A DNA stretch of 64,000 nt from NCBI GenBank assembly GCA_029960045.1, contig JASCOV010000004.1, positions 310,001 to 374,000 on the forward strand, read 5' to 3'. Of the stretch, positions 1 to 8,814 are shown piece by piece (position 1 is the first letter of the stretch; each line of letters begins with the position of its first letter). The DNA is from Flavobacteriaceae bacterium PS02293 (GTDB lineage Bacteria; Bacteroidota; Bacteroidia; Flavobacteriales; Weeksellaceae). The position numbers and the translations under genes are program-made. The notes under the pieces were generated by a model. The model was not told the DNA's origin, ran no database searches, and was given only the letters and a program-made list of their open reading frames with translations.

Positions 1-1810
1 TATTACAATTCAAACCATCGATTTCTACTTTACTGATGTCAATCAAAGGATTTCTGAACAAGTCCGAATTCTGATCTGTAATGCCAATACTTTTTACCGA
101 AATTGTATAAAGATCTGTCTCTTTCGCAATCACTTTGCTGAATCCGGTTCGGGAATATTTTGGAATATATTTTAAATCTTTGATGTCCGTTTTGTTTCCG
201 GAATTTTTAAGCTGAGCAATTTTCAGTGTGTAATATTTCCCCGCATCAAGGTCAATTTTTTGAGCATTGATCAATCTTTTACCAATTGTCACAGGTTTGT
301 GATTTTTAAAATCTGCTGTGTTGGAAGACAATTGCTGCAGATTGATGTCAAATTTTCCAATAGACAATTTCTGTTTCCCTTGATTAGTTTGAGTAATTTT
401 TCCATTCGAAATATTAATGAATCCAAGTTTCGCAGCAAAATCGGATAGAGTAGAACCGGATTTTTTTTGTTTTGATTTTTGCTTGTGGTTGGACGAAATA
501 ATTTTAATATCAGGTGATTTGATTTCAATTCCATCCATCAGGATATTCAGTTTTTGACCGATATATTTTGTCTGATTGTTTACGATTTTAATCTCATCTG
601 TATTGATGTTAAAAAGATCTTTGTTCGCAGACTTTGCCAAAGCAGAAACCTGAACTTTTTCAAACAGAATATTAGAATCGTGTGAATCAATTTTCTTAAT
701 TCTGACAGCCTGAAATTGATTAGCTTTAAAATAAATATTTTCGGCTTCTATATCGTGATTGATAAATCGGAATGGGATTTTTTCTTTAACCGTATTCTTG
801 TCAAAAACAATATCGCTGAGTTTAAAATTAAATTGATCGATTGACGCTGTTTTGTCAAGATCTGCCTGCAAAACCACGATTTTTCCTTTTTCAAAACTGA
901 TGTTTTTGAGTCCGATTTTCATATCGATTTCTTTCGGGTTTTTCTCTTTCTCAACAATGTTTTTCCCTGTAGAAGTGACTTTCAGATCCGGATGTTTGAA
1001 AATAATATCCGAAACAATCAAAGAATCCTGACTGATGTTAAAATCCTTTGCTAACAGATTTTCTGAATAGAAATCAAAAATATTTTTAGCATTATAATTT
1101 TCAGCTTTTTGTAAAGGTTTGAGATGGAATTTCTTAAGTTCAAGCGTTTTGTTGGCAGCCAGAATTTCGTCCGCGTCAACTTCATAAAATTCATTTACAC
1201 CAATTTTGACGCTTTTTGCATCAATTTTAAATTCCTGAAAAGCAATTGGAATCTTCGAGTTGTTATCACTTTGTTTGATATCTTTCAGTTTGATATTGAT
1301 ATTTTCTCCTACAAAAACGGGCTTTCCATCAGCGTTTTTGATATCAGCAAAAACATTGTCAATCAAGATGTTGTTAATATGAATATCAGTCGCTTTTTTC
1401 TGTTTTTTATCTTCTTTCTTTTTAGGAGCTATTCTGATATTAATTTTAGAATCAGTCAAAAGCAATTGATCTGCGTGATAGGATTTATTAAACAAAGCTT
1501 TCCAGATAGAAATATCGTGAAGTTCTATTTTTTTCACTGTTCCATTGATTTGTGTGATGGAAAAGTCTTTTGGATTTTTAGTTGAAATTTTAAGCTCATC
1601 TGCTGTGAAATCACCTTTTAAAAGACTTAATGAAAAATCTTTTAATTCAATTTTATAAGGCGTTTTATCGTTAACGAGATTTGGAAGTTTCCTCTGAAGA
1701 TAGAAATCTAAAATAAAGGGAAACGCACCAATCAGAACTAGAAAGCCAATTCCAATTCCCCAAAACCATTTTTTGCGTGTGTTTTTTTTCTCCTGTAATT
1801 TTTCGTTCAT
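1..1810 (-). CDS. AsmA/DUF748-like membrane-anchored protein, 3' end outside the window
   Basis: A single reading frame stays open from the ATG at 1808-1810 to the left edge, so at least 603 residues are present and the C-terminus is missing. The start MNEKLQEKKN is followed by one hydrophobic segment (about residues 14-32). After that comes a long, beta-rich, repetitive region with recurring phrases of the type ISNGKITQ, DGIEIKSPDI and FSLSLLKGDF. This pattern is typical of the AsmA/DUF748/TamB-like bridge proteins that span the periplasm and act in envelope lipid homeostasis. The family assignment rests on topology and repeat style only, with no catalytic motif. It is transcribed alone, with a -7 element about 20 bases before the ATG. 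A second large protein of the same general type is TamB at 9993. Confidence 0.75.
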   Translation of the reverse strand, partial: MNEKLQEKKNTRKKWFWGIGIGFLVLIGAFPFILDFYLQRKLPNLVNDKTPYKIELKDFSLSLLKGDFTADELKISTKNPKDFSITQINGTVKKIELHDISIWKALFNKSYHADQLLLTDSKINIRIAPKKKEDKKQKKATDIHINNILIDNVFADIKNADGKPVFVGENINIKLKDIKQSDNNSKIPIAFQEFKIDAKSVKIGVNEFYEVDADEILAANKTLELKKFHLKPLQKAENYNAKNIFDFYSENLLAKDFNISQDSLIVSDIIFKHPDLKVTSTGKNIVEKEKNPKEIDMKIGLKNISFEKGKIVVLQADLDKTASIDQFNFKLSDIVFDKNTVKEKIPFRFINHDIEAENIYFKANQFQAVRIKKIDSHDSNILFEKVQVSALAKSANKDLFNINTDEIKIVNNQTKYIGQKLNILMDGIEIKSPDIKIISSNHKQKSKQKKSGSTLSDFAAKLGFINISNGKITQTNQGKQKLSIGKFDINLQQLSSNTADFKNHKPVTIGKRLINAQKIDLDAGKYYTLKIAQLKNSGNKTDIKDLKYIPKYSRTGFSKVIAKETDLYTISVKSIGITDQNSDLFRNPLIDISKVEIDGLNCN

Positions 1811-1829
1811 CAACTAGTTTTTTCTATTT

Positions 1830-1837
1830 CAAAGCTA
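1830..1837 (-). promoter_or_regulatory. -7 promoter element for the AsmA-like gene
   Basis: The minus strand reads TAGCTTTG, a perfect match to the Bacteroidota -7 consensus TAnnTTTG. It lies 20 bases before the ATG at 1810. No clear -33 TTTG is seen at the right spacing. Confidence 0.5.
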
Positions 1838-1942
1838 CACAAAAGATGTTCCAATAAATAGATATATTGCCTTAGTAACGTGATTATTTAACAAATACTA
1901 TCGGATTTTATAAATTTAAATCATTATTGATGAAATTAATAC

Positions 1943-1974
1943 AAAAAAAATGGCCGGAACTTTTCCGACCATTT
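1943..1974 (-). terminator. Rho-independent terminator of the RND efflux operon
   Basis: On the minus strand an AAATGGTCGGAA / TTCCGGCCATTT stem with one internal mismatch is followed by a run of eight T. It lies 46 bases after the stop of the outer-membrane factor gene, so it ends the efflux operon. Confidence 0.8.
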
Positions 1975-2020
1975 CTGTTACCCGAAAGTAACTTTTAACA
2001 AAAAATAACTTAAACTTTAT

Positions 2021-3442
2021 TTATTTCCATCCGCCTCCAAGAGCTCTGTAAAGATCAACGATGCTGCTGAGTCTTTGTCTTTTGATAGAAGCCAGATTCA
2101 ATTCTGCCTGAAGTGAATTTGCTTGTGCTGTAATCACTTCAAGGTAATTCGCCATTCCGCCTCTGTAAAGCAGTTCGGCACTTTTGATTCCGTCTTTCAA
2201 CGTCGTCACTTGTTCAGAAGCTTTTATTTCCTGAGCTTTTAAACTTTCATTCGAAACTAATGCATCAGACACTTCTCCAACCGCATTCAGAACAGATTGA
2301 CGGAAAGCCAAAACGTTTTTCTCTCTCTGGATTTTAGCAACAGCTAAATCAGTTTTCAATTGCTTTTTCTGAAAAATAGGCTGCGTAATTCCGCCTAAAA
2401 CAGAACCAAACAACGATGCCGGAATCTGAAACCAATTGTCAATTTTGAAAGAATTTACACCGCCATTAGCTGTAATCTTCAAAGCCGGATACAAACTTGC
2501 CTGAGCAATTCCAACAATAGAATTCGATTCCAATAAAACCAATTCCTGCTGGCGAACATCCGGACGACGGCTTACCATTGCAGCCGGAATTCCTGCCGAG
2601 ATATTTTGAGGTAAGGATGAATCTGACATTTCAATAGTTCTGCTGATCTTAGTTGGATTTTCGCCGACCAAAATACTTAACGCATTTTCCTGAATGGCGA
2701 TATTCTGTTCTAATTGCGTGATCAAAAGTTCAGTAGATTCTGTTCTGGCTTTTGCCTGCTGAACGCCCAAAGAAGTCGTTTCGCCACCTTTCCAGATTTT
2801 CTCAGTAACATCCAAAGTGTTTCTGCTGAGTTCCAAATTGGATTTTGCAACATTCATTTGTTTGTCTAACATCAAAAGGTTGTAATAACCTTGGGCAATC
2901 GCAGCAACAACTTGTGTTTGGATCGCTTTCGAAGCTTCATAAGTTTGAAGATACTGAACCCTGGAAACTTCCTGCTGATTTGTAATTTTCCCCCAAATAT
3001 CAGCTTCCCAGCCTAAATTAAAGGCTGCATTATAATCCTCAACGTGACTCTGTCCTAAAAATAAATTAAGACTCTGCCCGTTCATACTATTTTTTGAAGG
3101 TCTCGAGATCTGTCCCGAAACACCAAAACTGATATCAGGATATTGCAGATATTTTGCCTGATTCAATCGTTCCTGTGAAGAAGCAACTTGTTTCAAAGCG
3201 ATTTGCAAATCATAATTATTTTTGATTCCTTTTTCAATCAGATTTTGTAAGATCGGGTCTTTGAAGAATTGTCTCCATTCCAGATCTGCAACGCTTGCAG
3301 TATCCGCTGTTGCCGTGTACTTGAATGTTTCCGGCAACTCTGGACTTACTTTATCTAAAGCTAATTTTGGCATACAGGAAACCGCACTGGCTACGACTAT
3401 TGAGGATACCAAAATCTCTTTTATTTTAGTTATAATATTCAT
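2021..3442 (-). CDS. RND efflux outer-membrane factor (TolC/OprM-type lipoprotein)
   Basis: This 473-residue protein is the outer-membrane channel of a tripartite efflux pump. The N-terminus has a lipoprotein signal (VVASAVSCMPK, lipid-modified Cys23). The rest shows the two repeated OEP domains of alternating long helices and strands, with family phrases such as NYDLQIALKQVASSQERLNQA and AAMVSRRPDVRQQE (the latter is typical of the NodT/OprM subfamily). The length is normal for the family. It follows the pump gene by 11 bases and is the last gene of the adaptor-pump-channel operon, with a terminator downstream. The substrate cannot be read from the sequence. Confidence 0.93.
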   Translation of the reverse strand: MNIITKIKEILVSSIVVASAVSCMPKLALDKVSPELPETFKYTATADTASVADLEWRQFFKDPILQNLIEKGIKNNYDLQIALKQVASSQERLNQAKYLQYPDISFGVSGQISRPSKNSMNGQSLNLFLGQSHVEDYNAAFNLGWEADIWGKITNQQEVSRVQYLQTYEASKAIQTQVVAAIAQGYYNLLMLDKQMNVAKSNLELSRNTLDVTEKIWKGGETTSLGVQQAKARTESTELLITQLEQNIAIQENALSILVGENPTKISRTIEMSDSSLPQNISAGIPAAMVSRRPDVRQQELVLLESNSIVGIAQASLYPALKITANGGVNSFKIDNWFQIPASLFGSVLGGITQPIFQKKQLKTDLAVAKIQREKNVLAFRQSVLNAVGEVSDALVSNESLKAQEIKASEQVTTLKDGIKSAELLYRGGMANYLEVITAQANSLQAELNLASIKRQRLSSIVDLYRALGGGWK

Positions 3443-3453
3443 TAATTTCTTTT

Positions 3454-6400
3454 TTAAATGTAATTTAAAGCCGCTTTTTCTTTATTGAGTTTACGTTTCT
3501 TTCTGCTAGGCATTTTCTCGTGCAGATATTGGAAAATCACATACATCACCGGAATGATAAAAATTCCAAATACAACACCCGTAAACATCCCACCAACAGT
3601 ACTGATTCCAATCGAATGGTTTCCTTTTGCAGCAGCACCTTGCGACCAAACCAATGGTAACATTCCAATAATGAAAGCGAATGATGTCATTAAGATTGGT
3701 CTTAATCTTAATCTCGAAGCTTGAAGCGCAGATTCAATTAAGGTCTTGCCTGCTTTTCTTCTTTGAACTGCAAATTCTACAATCAGAATCGCATTTTTCG
3801 CAAGCAATCCGACGAGCATAATCAGTCCAACCTGAACATAAATATTGTTATCAATTCCAGCCAAACCTGTGAAAGCATAAACTCCGAAAATCCCTGTTGG
3901 AATCGTCAAAATGATAGCAAAAGGAAGAATGTAACTTTCGTATTGTGCCGCTAACAAGAAGTACACAAACAAAATACTCAACATAAAGATGAAGGCTGTT
4001 TGTCCTCCGGTTTGTCTTTCTTCACGCGTGATTCCAGTCCATTCGTAACCGTAACCTCTTGGTAGCGATTTTTTGGCAGTTTCTTCCACCGCTTTGATCG
4101 CATCTCCTGTACTGTAACCTGGTTTTGGTGTTCCGTTGATTGTAACTGCATTAAACAAGTTGTTTCGAGTTACTGTTTCCGGACCAAAACTTCTTTTCAA
4201 GGTTACCAAAGTTTTTACAGGAACCATTTCGCTTTGATTATTCTTAACATAGATTCCTTCCAGCGAGTTGGCGTCGGTTCTGTAAGGAATATCTGCCTGA
4301 GCCATTACTCTGTAATATTTCCCGAATCTGTTGAAATCCGAAACAAAACTACTTCCGTAATAAATTTGCATTGTCTGCATCAAATCGTTTACAGAAACAC
4401 CCAACTGATTGGCTTTGTCCGCATCCACCTGAATCGTATATTGAGGATTTCCCGCTGCATAAGTCGTGAATGCAAAGGCAATTTCTGGACGTTTCATCAA
4501 TTCTCCGATGAAAGCCTGAGTTGTAGTTCCCAATTGTTCAAAAGAACCGTTGGTTTTATCCTGAAGCATAAATTCGAAACCGGAAACGTTACCAAAACCT
4601 TGGACTGTAGGGAAGTTGAAGAAGAAAGCACTCGCATCTTTTACCTGAGAAACTTTTCCTGTCAATCCCGCTGCAATCTGATCCGGATCTTTTACTGCAC
4701 CACGATCTTCGTAATCTTTAAGTTTAATAAAACCGGCAGAGTAGGGCGATGCATTGGCATTACTAATGAAATTCAAACCATCGGAAACCCAAAGGTATTT
4801 GGAAACATTTTCCTTTTCTATGATCTTATCAATTTGTTTTGTCGCTTTGTTGGTTCTTTCCAATGAACTTCCCGGAGGCGTGTTGACAGCGTATAAAACG
4901 AAACCTTGATCTTCTGTCGGGATAAATCCTGATGGGGCTTTATTAACAAGAAAAATTGTAATAGCGGTGATCAAAACAAGTCCGCCAACGCTTACCCATT
5001 TGTTTTTGATTAAGAATTTAAGACTGTAAATATATTTTTTAGTCAGATTATTAAAGCTTGTATTAAAAGCATTGAAAAATCTGGATCCAAATCCTGTTTT
5101 TTGATGGTGCTCACCGTGTTCTCCCTGAGGATCATTCAGTAAAAGCGCACATAATGCCGGACTTAATGTTAAGGCATTAATGGCTGAAATCAAAATCGCA
5201 ATGGCTAAAGTGAAGGCAAATTGTCTGTAAAAAACACCCGCCGGACCTTGCATAAATCCAACCGGAACAAACACCGCTGACATTACCAAAGTGATGGAAA
5301 TAATCGCTCCTGAAATTTCGCTCATCGATTCTCTGGTGGCCTGATCAACTGGCAATCCTGTATGTTCCATTTTGGAATGGACAGCTTCTACAACCACAAT
5401 TGCATCATCGACGACAATACCAATGGCGAGAACCAAAGCAAATAAGGTCAACATATTGATGCTGAATCCGAATAAATTCAGGAAGAAAAATGTCCCGATA
5501 ATCGCAACCGGAACTGCAATCGCCGGAATCAAAGTTGATCTGAAATCCTGAAGGAAAATATACACAACGATGAAAACAAGAATAAATGCAATCACCAATG
5601 TTTCCACAACCTGATGGATAGACGCATCCAAAAAGTCTTTGGAGTTGTACATAATGATCGGTTTCACACCTTTTGGCAATGTTGTTTTGAATTCCTCAAC
5701 CTGTCTTTCAACTTCCGTTAAGATTTCGTTCGCGTTTGATCCTGCAGTTTGTAAAATCGCAAAACCTGCTACCGGCTTTCCATCAACTCGGTTGGCAGCT
5801 GTATAACTGTACGAACCAAATTCTACTCTGGCAACATCTTTTAATCTTAAAAATGAACCGTCGCTATTGGATTTGATGACAATATTTTCGTAGTCTTCGT
5901 TTTTGTTTAATTTACCTTTATATTTTAAGATATATTCGTAAGTTTCCGTGCTTCCTTGTCCGAAACGTCCCGGTGCAGCTTCAAGATTACTGTTTTTGAC
6001 CGCAGCCAAAACTTCCTGAGGCGACAGATTGTTGTCAGCCAAACGGTCTGGTTTCAGCCAGATTCTCATCGAATAATCCTTAGACCCGAAAACCTGAGCC
6101 TGTGCTACTCCGGGAATACGCTGAAGCTGTGGAATGATGTTGATCTTCATATAATTCTGAAGAAAAAGTTCGTCATATTGTTTAGGATCATCACTGGTGA
6201 TTCCCATAAACATAATGAAACTGTTCTGAACTTTCTGAGTCGAAATTCCCGCCTGAACAACCTCTTGCGGAAGCTGGCTCATCGCTTTGGAAACTCTGTT
6301 CTGAACGTTTACCGCAGCATTATCAGGATCTGAACCTTGTTTGAAAAAGATACTCAAAGTCATCGATCCGTCGTTACTGGAATTGGATGTCATATAAGTC

Positions 6401-6624
6401 ATATTTTCAACACCATTCACTGCTTCCTCAATTGGATTGGCTACGGAACGGGCAACAACTTCGGCGTTTGCACCGGGATAAGATGCGGTTACCTGAACAC
6501 TTGGTGGCGCAATATCGGGGAATAATGTGATCGGCAGTTGGAATACCGAAAGCGCTCCCAACAATAATAAGATGATCGAAATAACCGTTGAGAGTACCGG
6601 TCTTTCTATGAATTTTTTGAACAT
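3454..6624 (-). CDS. RND efflux pump inner-membrane transporter (HAE1/AcrB family)
   Basis: This 1056-residue protein is the proton-driven pump subunit of a tripartite multidrug-type efflux system. It has the usual 12-helix layout with two large periplasmic loops. The start MFKKFIERPVLSTVISI is the classic first helix. The TM4 motif IVVDDAIVVVEAV carries Asp406 and Asp407, equivalent to the proton-relay Asp407/408 of E. coli AcrB. Further family signatures are GPAGVFYRQFAFTLA and the C-terminal LAKNAILIVEFA. It sits 36 bases after the adaptor gene and 11 before the channel gene. Regulation is probably by the upstream TetR protein. Confidence 0.96.
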   Translation of the reverse strand: MFKKFIERPVLSTVISIILLLLGALSVFQLPITLFPDIAPPSVQVTASYPGANAEVVARSVANPIEEAVNGVENMTYMTSNSSNDGSMTLSIFFKQGSDPDNAAVNVQNRVSKAMSQLPQEVVQAGISTQKVQNSFIMFMGITSDDPKQYDELFLQNYMKINIIPQLQRIPGVAQAQVFGSKDYSMRIWLKPDRLADNNLSPQEVLAAVKNSNLEAAPGRFGQGSTETYEYILKYKGKLNKNEDYENIVIKSNSDGSFLRLKDVARVEFGSYSYTAANRVDGKPVAGFAILQTAGSNANEILTEVERQVEEFKTTLPKGVKPIIMYNSKDFLDASIHQVVETLVIAFILVFIVVYIFLQDFRSTLIPAIAVPVAIIGTFFFLNLFGFSINMLTLFALVLAIGIVVDDAIVVVEAVHSKMEHTGLPVDQATRESMSEISGAIISITLVMSAVFVPVGFMQGPAGVFYRQFAFTLAIAILISAINALTLSPALCALLLNDPQGEHGEHHQKTGFGSRFFNAFNTSFNNLTKKYIYSLKFLIKNKWVSVGGLVLITAITIFLVNKAPSGFIPTEDQGFVLYAVNTPPGSSLERTNKATKQIDKIIEKENVSKYLWVSDGLNFISNANASPYSAGFIKLKDYEDRGAVKDPDQIAAGLTGKVSQVKDASAFFFNFPTVQGFGNVSGFEFMLQDKTNGSFEQLGTTTQAFIGELMKRPEIAFAFTTYAAGNPQYTIQVDADKANQLGVSVNDLMQTMQIYYGSSFVSDFNRFGKYYRVMAQADIPYRTDANSLEGIYVKNNQSEMVPVKTLVTLKRSFGPETVTRNNLFNAVTINGTPKPGYSTGDAIKAVEETAKKSLPRGYGYEWTGITREERQTGGQTAFIFMLSILFVYFLLAAQYESYILPFAIILTIPTGIFGVYAFTGLAGIDNNIYVQVGLIMLVGLLAKNAILIVEFAVQRRKAGKTLIESALQASRLRLRPILMTSFAFIIGMLPLVWSQGAAAKGNHSIGISTVGGMFTGVVFGIFIIPVMYVIFQYLHEKMPSRKKRKLNKEKAALNYI

Positions 6625-6660
6625 AAGAAGTATAGTTTTAGTCTTCTGTTAATATTTGAA

Positions 6661-7821
6661 TTACAAAGGCGTTGCTGTCAATAAGCTGTCAGAAGAAATC
6701 ATTTTTGGTTTGATAGAAGCGCCGTCTTTTAAGCTGCCCAAGCCTGTAAATACAATCTGGTCACCTTTGGAAAGCCCTTCGGAAATGAAATAATAATTTT
6801 CGGTTTTTCCTGAAATCGTAATTGGTTTGCTGGTCACAGTTTTATCTTTTCCAAGAACGTAAACATAGGTTTTATCCTGAATCTCGAAAGTGGATTCTTG
6901 CGGAATTACGACTGCATTAGATAACAATTGAGGCATTCTTACTTTTCCTGTGTTTCCGCTTCTCAAGGTTCCGTTTGGATTTGGGAAAGTAGCACGAACT
7001 GTGATTGCGCCTGTACTTTTATCGAATTGACCATCGATCATTTTCATTTTTCCTTTTTCGGAATAAGTCGTGTTATCAGCAATGACCAAATCCACCAAAG
7101 GCATGTTTCTCATTTTTTCTTCAAGTGTTGCACCTGCATATTTCTTTTGGAAAGCGATAAAGTCAATTTCACTGATGGAGAAATAAGCGTAGATTTCACT
7201 AATGTCTGATACGAAAGCCAGTGGAGTAGCGTCGGTTCTGGAGATTAAACTTCCTTTTTTGTAAGGAATTCTTCCAAGATAACCGCTGACAGGCGCTGTG
7301 ATCGTTGTAAAACCATTAGTGATTCTGGAACCGCTCAAAGAAGCTTTTGCCTGTGCTGCTGTTGCAACTGCTACGGCGTAATTGGCTTTTGCAGTTTTAA
7401 GTTGTACGTCAGAAACCACCTTTTCAGCAACCAAAGTCGTCAATCTGTCAACTTCCACTTTCATTTTCTGAATGTTGGCGTTTGCAGCTTGTAAATTGGC
7501 GCTTGCCATATTCACTTGTTCACCGTAAGATCTGGAATCAATTTTAAATAAAGGTTGTCCCGCTCTTACGAAAGCACCTTCTTCCACGTAGATTTTGTCC
7601 AGATAACCGTCTACCTGAGATCTGATTTCCACATTGTTTTTTCCCTCCAAAGCAGTTGGGAATTCCTGAAAAGTAGAAGTGTTGGAAGTGATTACAGTAT
7701 AGACTGGCAATTCCGGAGCTGGTGGCGGTGCGCCTGCGCCTTCTGCCGCTTTTGTACAGTTTTGTAAAAGTATGATACTCGATAGAAGTACAATAAATTT
7801 TATTTTAGTAATAGTTTTCAT
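6661..7821 (-). CDS. RND efflux periplasmic adaptor (membrane fusion protein)
   Basis: This 386-residue HlyD/AcrA-type adaptor couples the RND pump to the outer-membrane channel. A lipoprotein signal ends in LLQNCTKAAEG (Cys22). It is followed by the split lipoyl/barrel-sandwich halves (VEIRSQVDGYLDKIYVEEGA and ITAPVSGYLGRIPYKKGSLI), a coiled-coil hairpin between about residues 100 and 160, and a beta-barrel with a membrane-proximal domain. It is the first gene of the operon. The 302-base region upstream holds three copies of a palindrome also found before tetR, so TetR repression is likely. Confidence 0.94.
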   Translation of the reverse strand: MKTITKIKFIVLLSSIILLQNCTKAAEGAGAPPPAPELPVYTVITSNTSTFQEFPTALEGKNNVEIRSQVDGYLDKIYVEEGAFVRAGQPLFKIDSRSYGEQVNMASANLQAANANIQKMKVEVDRLTTLVAEKVVSDVQLKTAKANYAVAVATAAQAKASLSGSRITNGFTTITAPVSGYLGRIPYKKGSLISRTDATPLAFVSDISEIYAYFSISEIDFIAFQKKYAGATLEEKMRNMPLVDLVIADNTTYSEKGKMKMIDGQFDKSTGAITVRATFPNPNGTLRSGNTGKVRMPQLLSNAVVIPQESTFEIQDKTYVYVLGKDKTVTSKPITISGKTENYYFISEGLSKGDQIVFTGLGSLKDGASIKPKMISSDSLLTATPL

Positions 7822-7885
7822 TGAAGTTTGAATTATAAATTAAGTTTAGTTAGATATGTTCTTATAAATTTTATAGTTATTTTTC

Positions 7886-7898
7886 CTAACAGTGTTAA
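7886..7898. promoter_or_regulatory. Putative TetR operator O1 (CTAAC-N3-GTTAA)
   Basis: Reads CTAAC AGT GTTAA, matching the near-perfect palindrome before tetR at 8733 in nine of ten arm positions. It lies 65 bases before the adaptor ATG, close to where the efflux operon promoter should be. Confidence 0.6.
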
Positions 7899-8003
7899 TG
7901 ATTTGTTTAAAAAAATATAACATTCGGCGGTGGTTAGATTTTATTTTCCATAATAGTTTATTTTAATATTGATTTTTGATTAAGTTTAAAATCGTTAGTA
8001 TAG

Positions 8004-8016
8004 CTAACGGTGTTAA
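8004..8016. promoter_or_regulatory. Putative TetR operator O2 (CTAAC-N3-GTTAA)
   Basis: Reads CTAAC GGT GTTAA and overlaps a further GTTAG...CTAAC palindrome (7994-8008), so two half-site pairs share the central CTAAC. It lies in the tetR-efflux intergenic region. Confidence 0.6.
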
Positions 8017-8091
8017 GATTTTATCACAAAATTTGACTCATTGAATGATTAAAAACTACAATAGTTTTAGATTAATTTAATGTTAATTTTT

Positions 8092-8104
8092 CTAACAGTG
8101 TTAA
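8092..8104. promoter_or_regulatory. Putative TetR operator O3 (CTAAC-N3-GTTAA)
   Basis: Reads CTAAC AGT GTTAA, the same 13-mer as O1, and ends 19 bases past the tetR stop codon. No other gene-free sequence examined in the window has this 13-mer apart from the four sites listed. Confidence 0.55.
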
Positions 8105-8123
8105 TTAGAAAGTCAAAAAAAAA

Positions 8124-8720
8124 TTACAATGATTTAATAAAAGCAGAAACAGTTTCGTCTAGTGTTGTTTTATTCATTGTAGAAGGAATATCTGCATTTC
8201 TCATCATCATAATAGAAATCAATCCGTGAACGGCTGAAAACAAGGCGTGAGAAGAGTGGCAGGCATTATCCGGGTTTGAACCTTTCTTTTTGATGATCTC
8301 ATAAGTACAATCGTAGAGCATATCCTGAAATGAGGAAAATTCTTCCTTCATCATTCCTTTTCCGCTACATTGCATTCCAAGTCCAAACATCAACTGGTAA
8401 TATTCTTTATTCTTGAAAGCAAATTTCCAATAAGCGTCAACAATTGCCGTAATCTGATCTTCCGGCGCTTCGTGTTTTTTCTGAGCTTTCAGTAACTCGA
8501 TGTGTAATTGATGAAAACCATTTAATGAAATTTCGAACAAAATAGCTTCCTTATTCTCAAAATAATCATAAACTACAGGAGCACTGTACTCAATTGCATC
8601 TGCAATCTTACGTATAGAAAGTGAAGCCCAGCCTTCTGTCTTAGCCAAAGTAAAAGCCGCATCCAATATATTGGCGCGTGTAGATTCCTTTTCTCTTTGA
8701 CGACGTTCGTGTAAGCCCAT
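8124..8720 (-). CDS. TetR/AcrR family transcriptional regulator of the efflux operon
   Basis: This 198-residue regulator has an N-terminal TetR helix-turn-helix (about residues 13-60, with STRANILDAAFTLAKTEG, SIRKIADAIEYSAPVVYDYF and ENKEAIL). A helical ligand-binding C-terminal domain follows (YQLMFGLGMQC). It is co-oriented with and directly upstream of the adaptor-pump-channel operon, the usual place for a local repressor. A perfect-arm palindrome 12 bases before its own ATG suggests autoregulation, and three related palindromes lie between it and the efflux genes. The inducing ligand is unknown. Confidence 0.92.
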   Translation of the reverse strand: MGLHERRQREKESTRANILDAAFTLAKTEGWASLSIRKIADAIEYSAPVVYDYFENKEAILFEISLNGFHQLHIELLKAQKKHEAPEDQITAIVDAYWKFAFKNKEYYQLMFGLGMQCSGKGMMKEEFSSFQDMLYDCTYEIIKKKGSNPDNACHSSHALFSAVHGLISIMMMRNADIPSTMNKTTLDETVSAFIKSL

Positions 8721-8732
8721 TATTTCAATTTT

Positions 8733-8745
8733 CTAACAACGTTAG
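8733..8745. promoter_or_regulatory. Putative TetR operator O4, autoregulatory (CTAAC-N3-GTTAG)
   Basis: Reads CTAAC AAC GTTAG, a perfect 5-bp-arm inverted repeat 12 bases upstream of the tetR ATG. This is the best copy of the four-site motif and fits autorepression. Confidence 0.65.
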
Positions 8746-8814
8746 CAAAACTACAACTAAAACTTCTTAAGTACCAAACAAATTTCTTTTTTTAACATTA
8801 ATTAAAATAAAAAT

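Noticed and set aside
4234..4866. 210-codon open frame antisense to the RND pump
   Set aside because: Complete overlap with a well-supported pump gene, and a composition typical of antisense frames.
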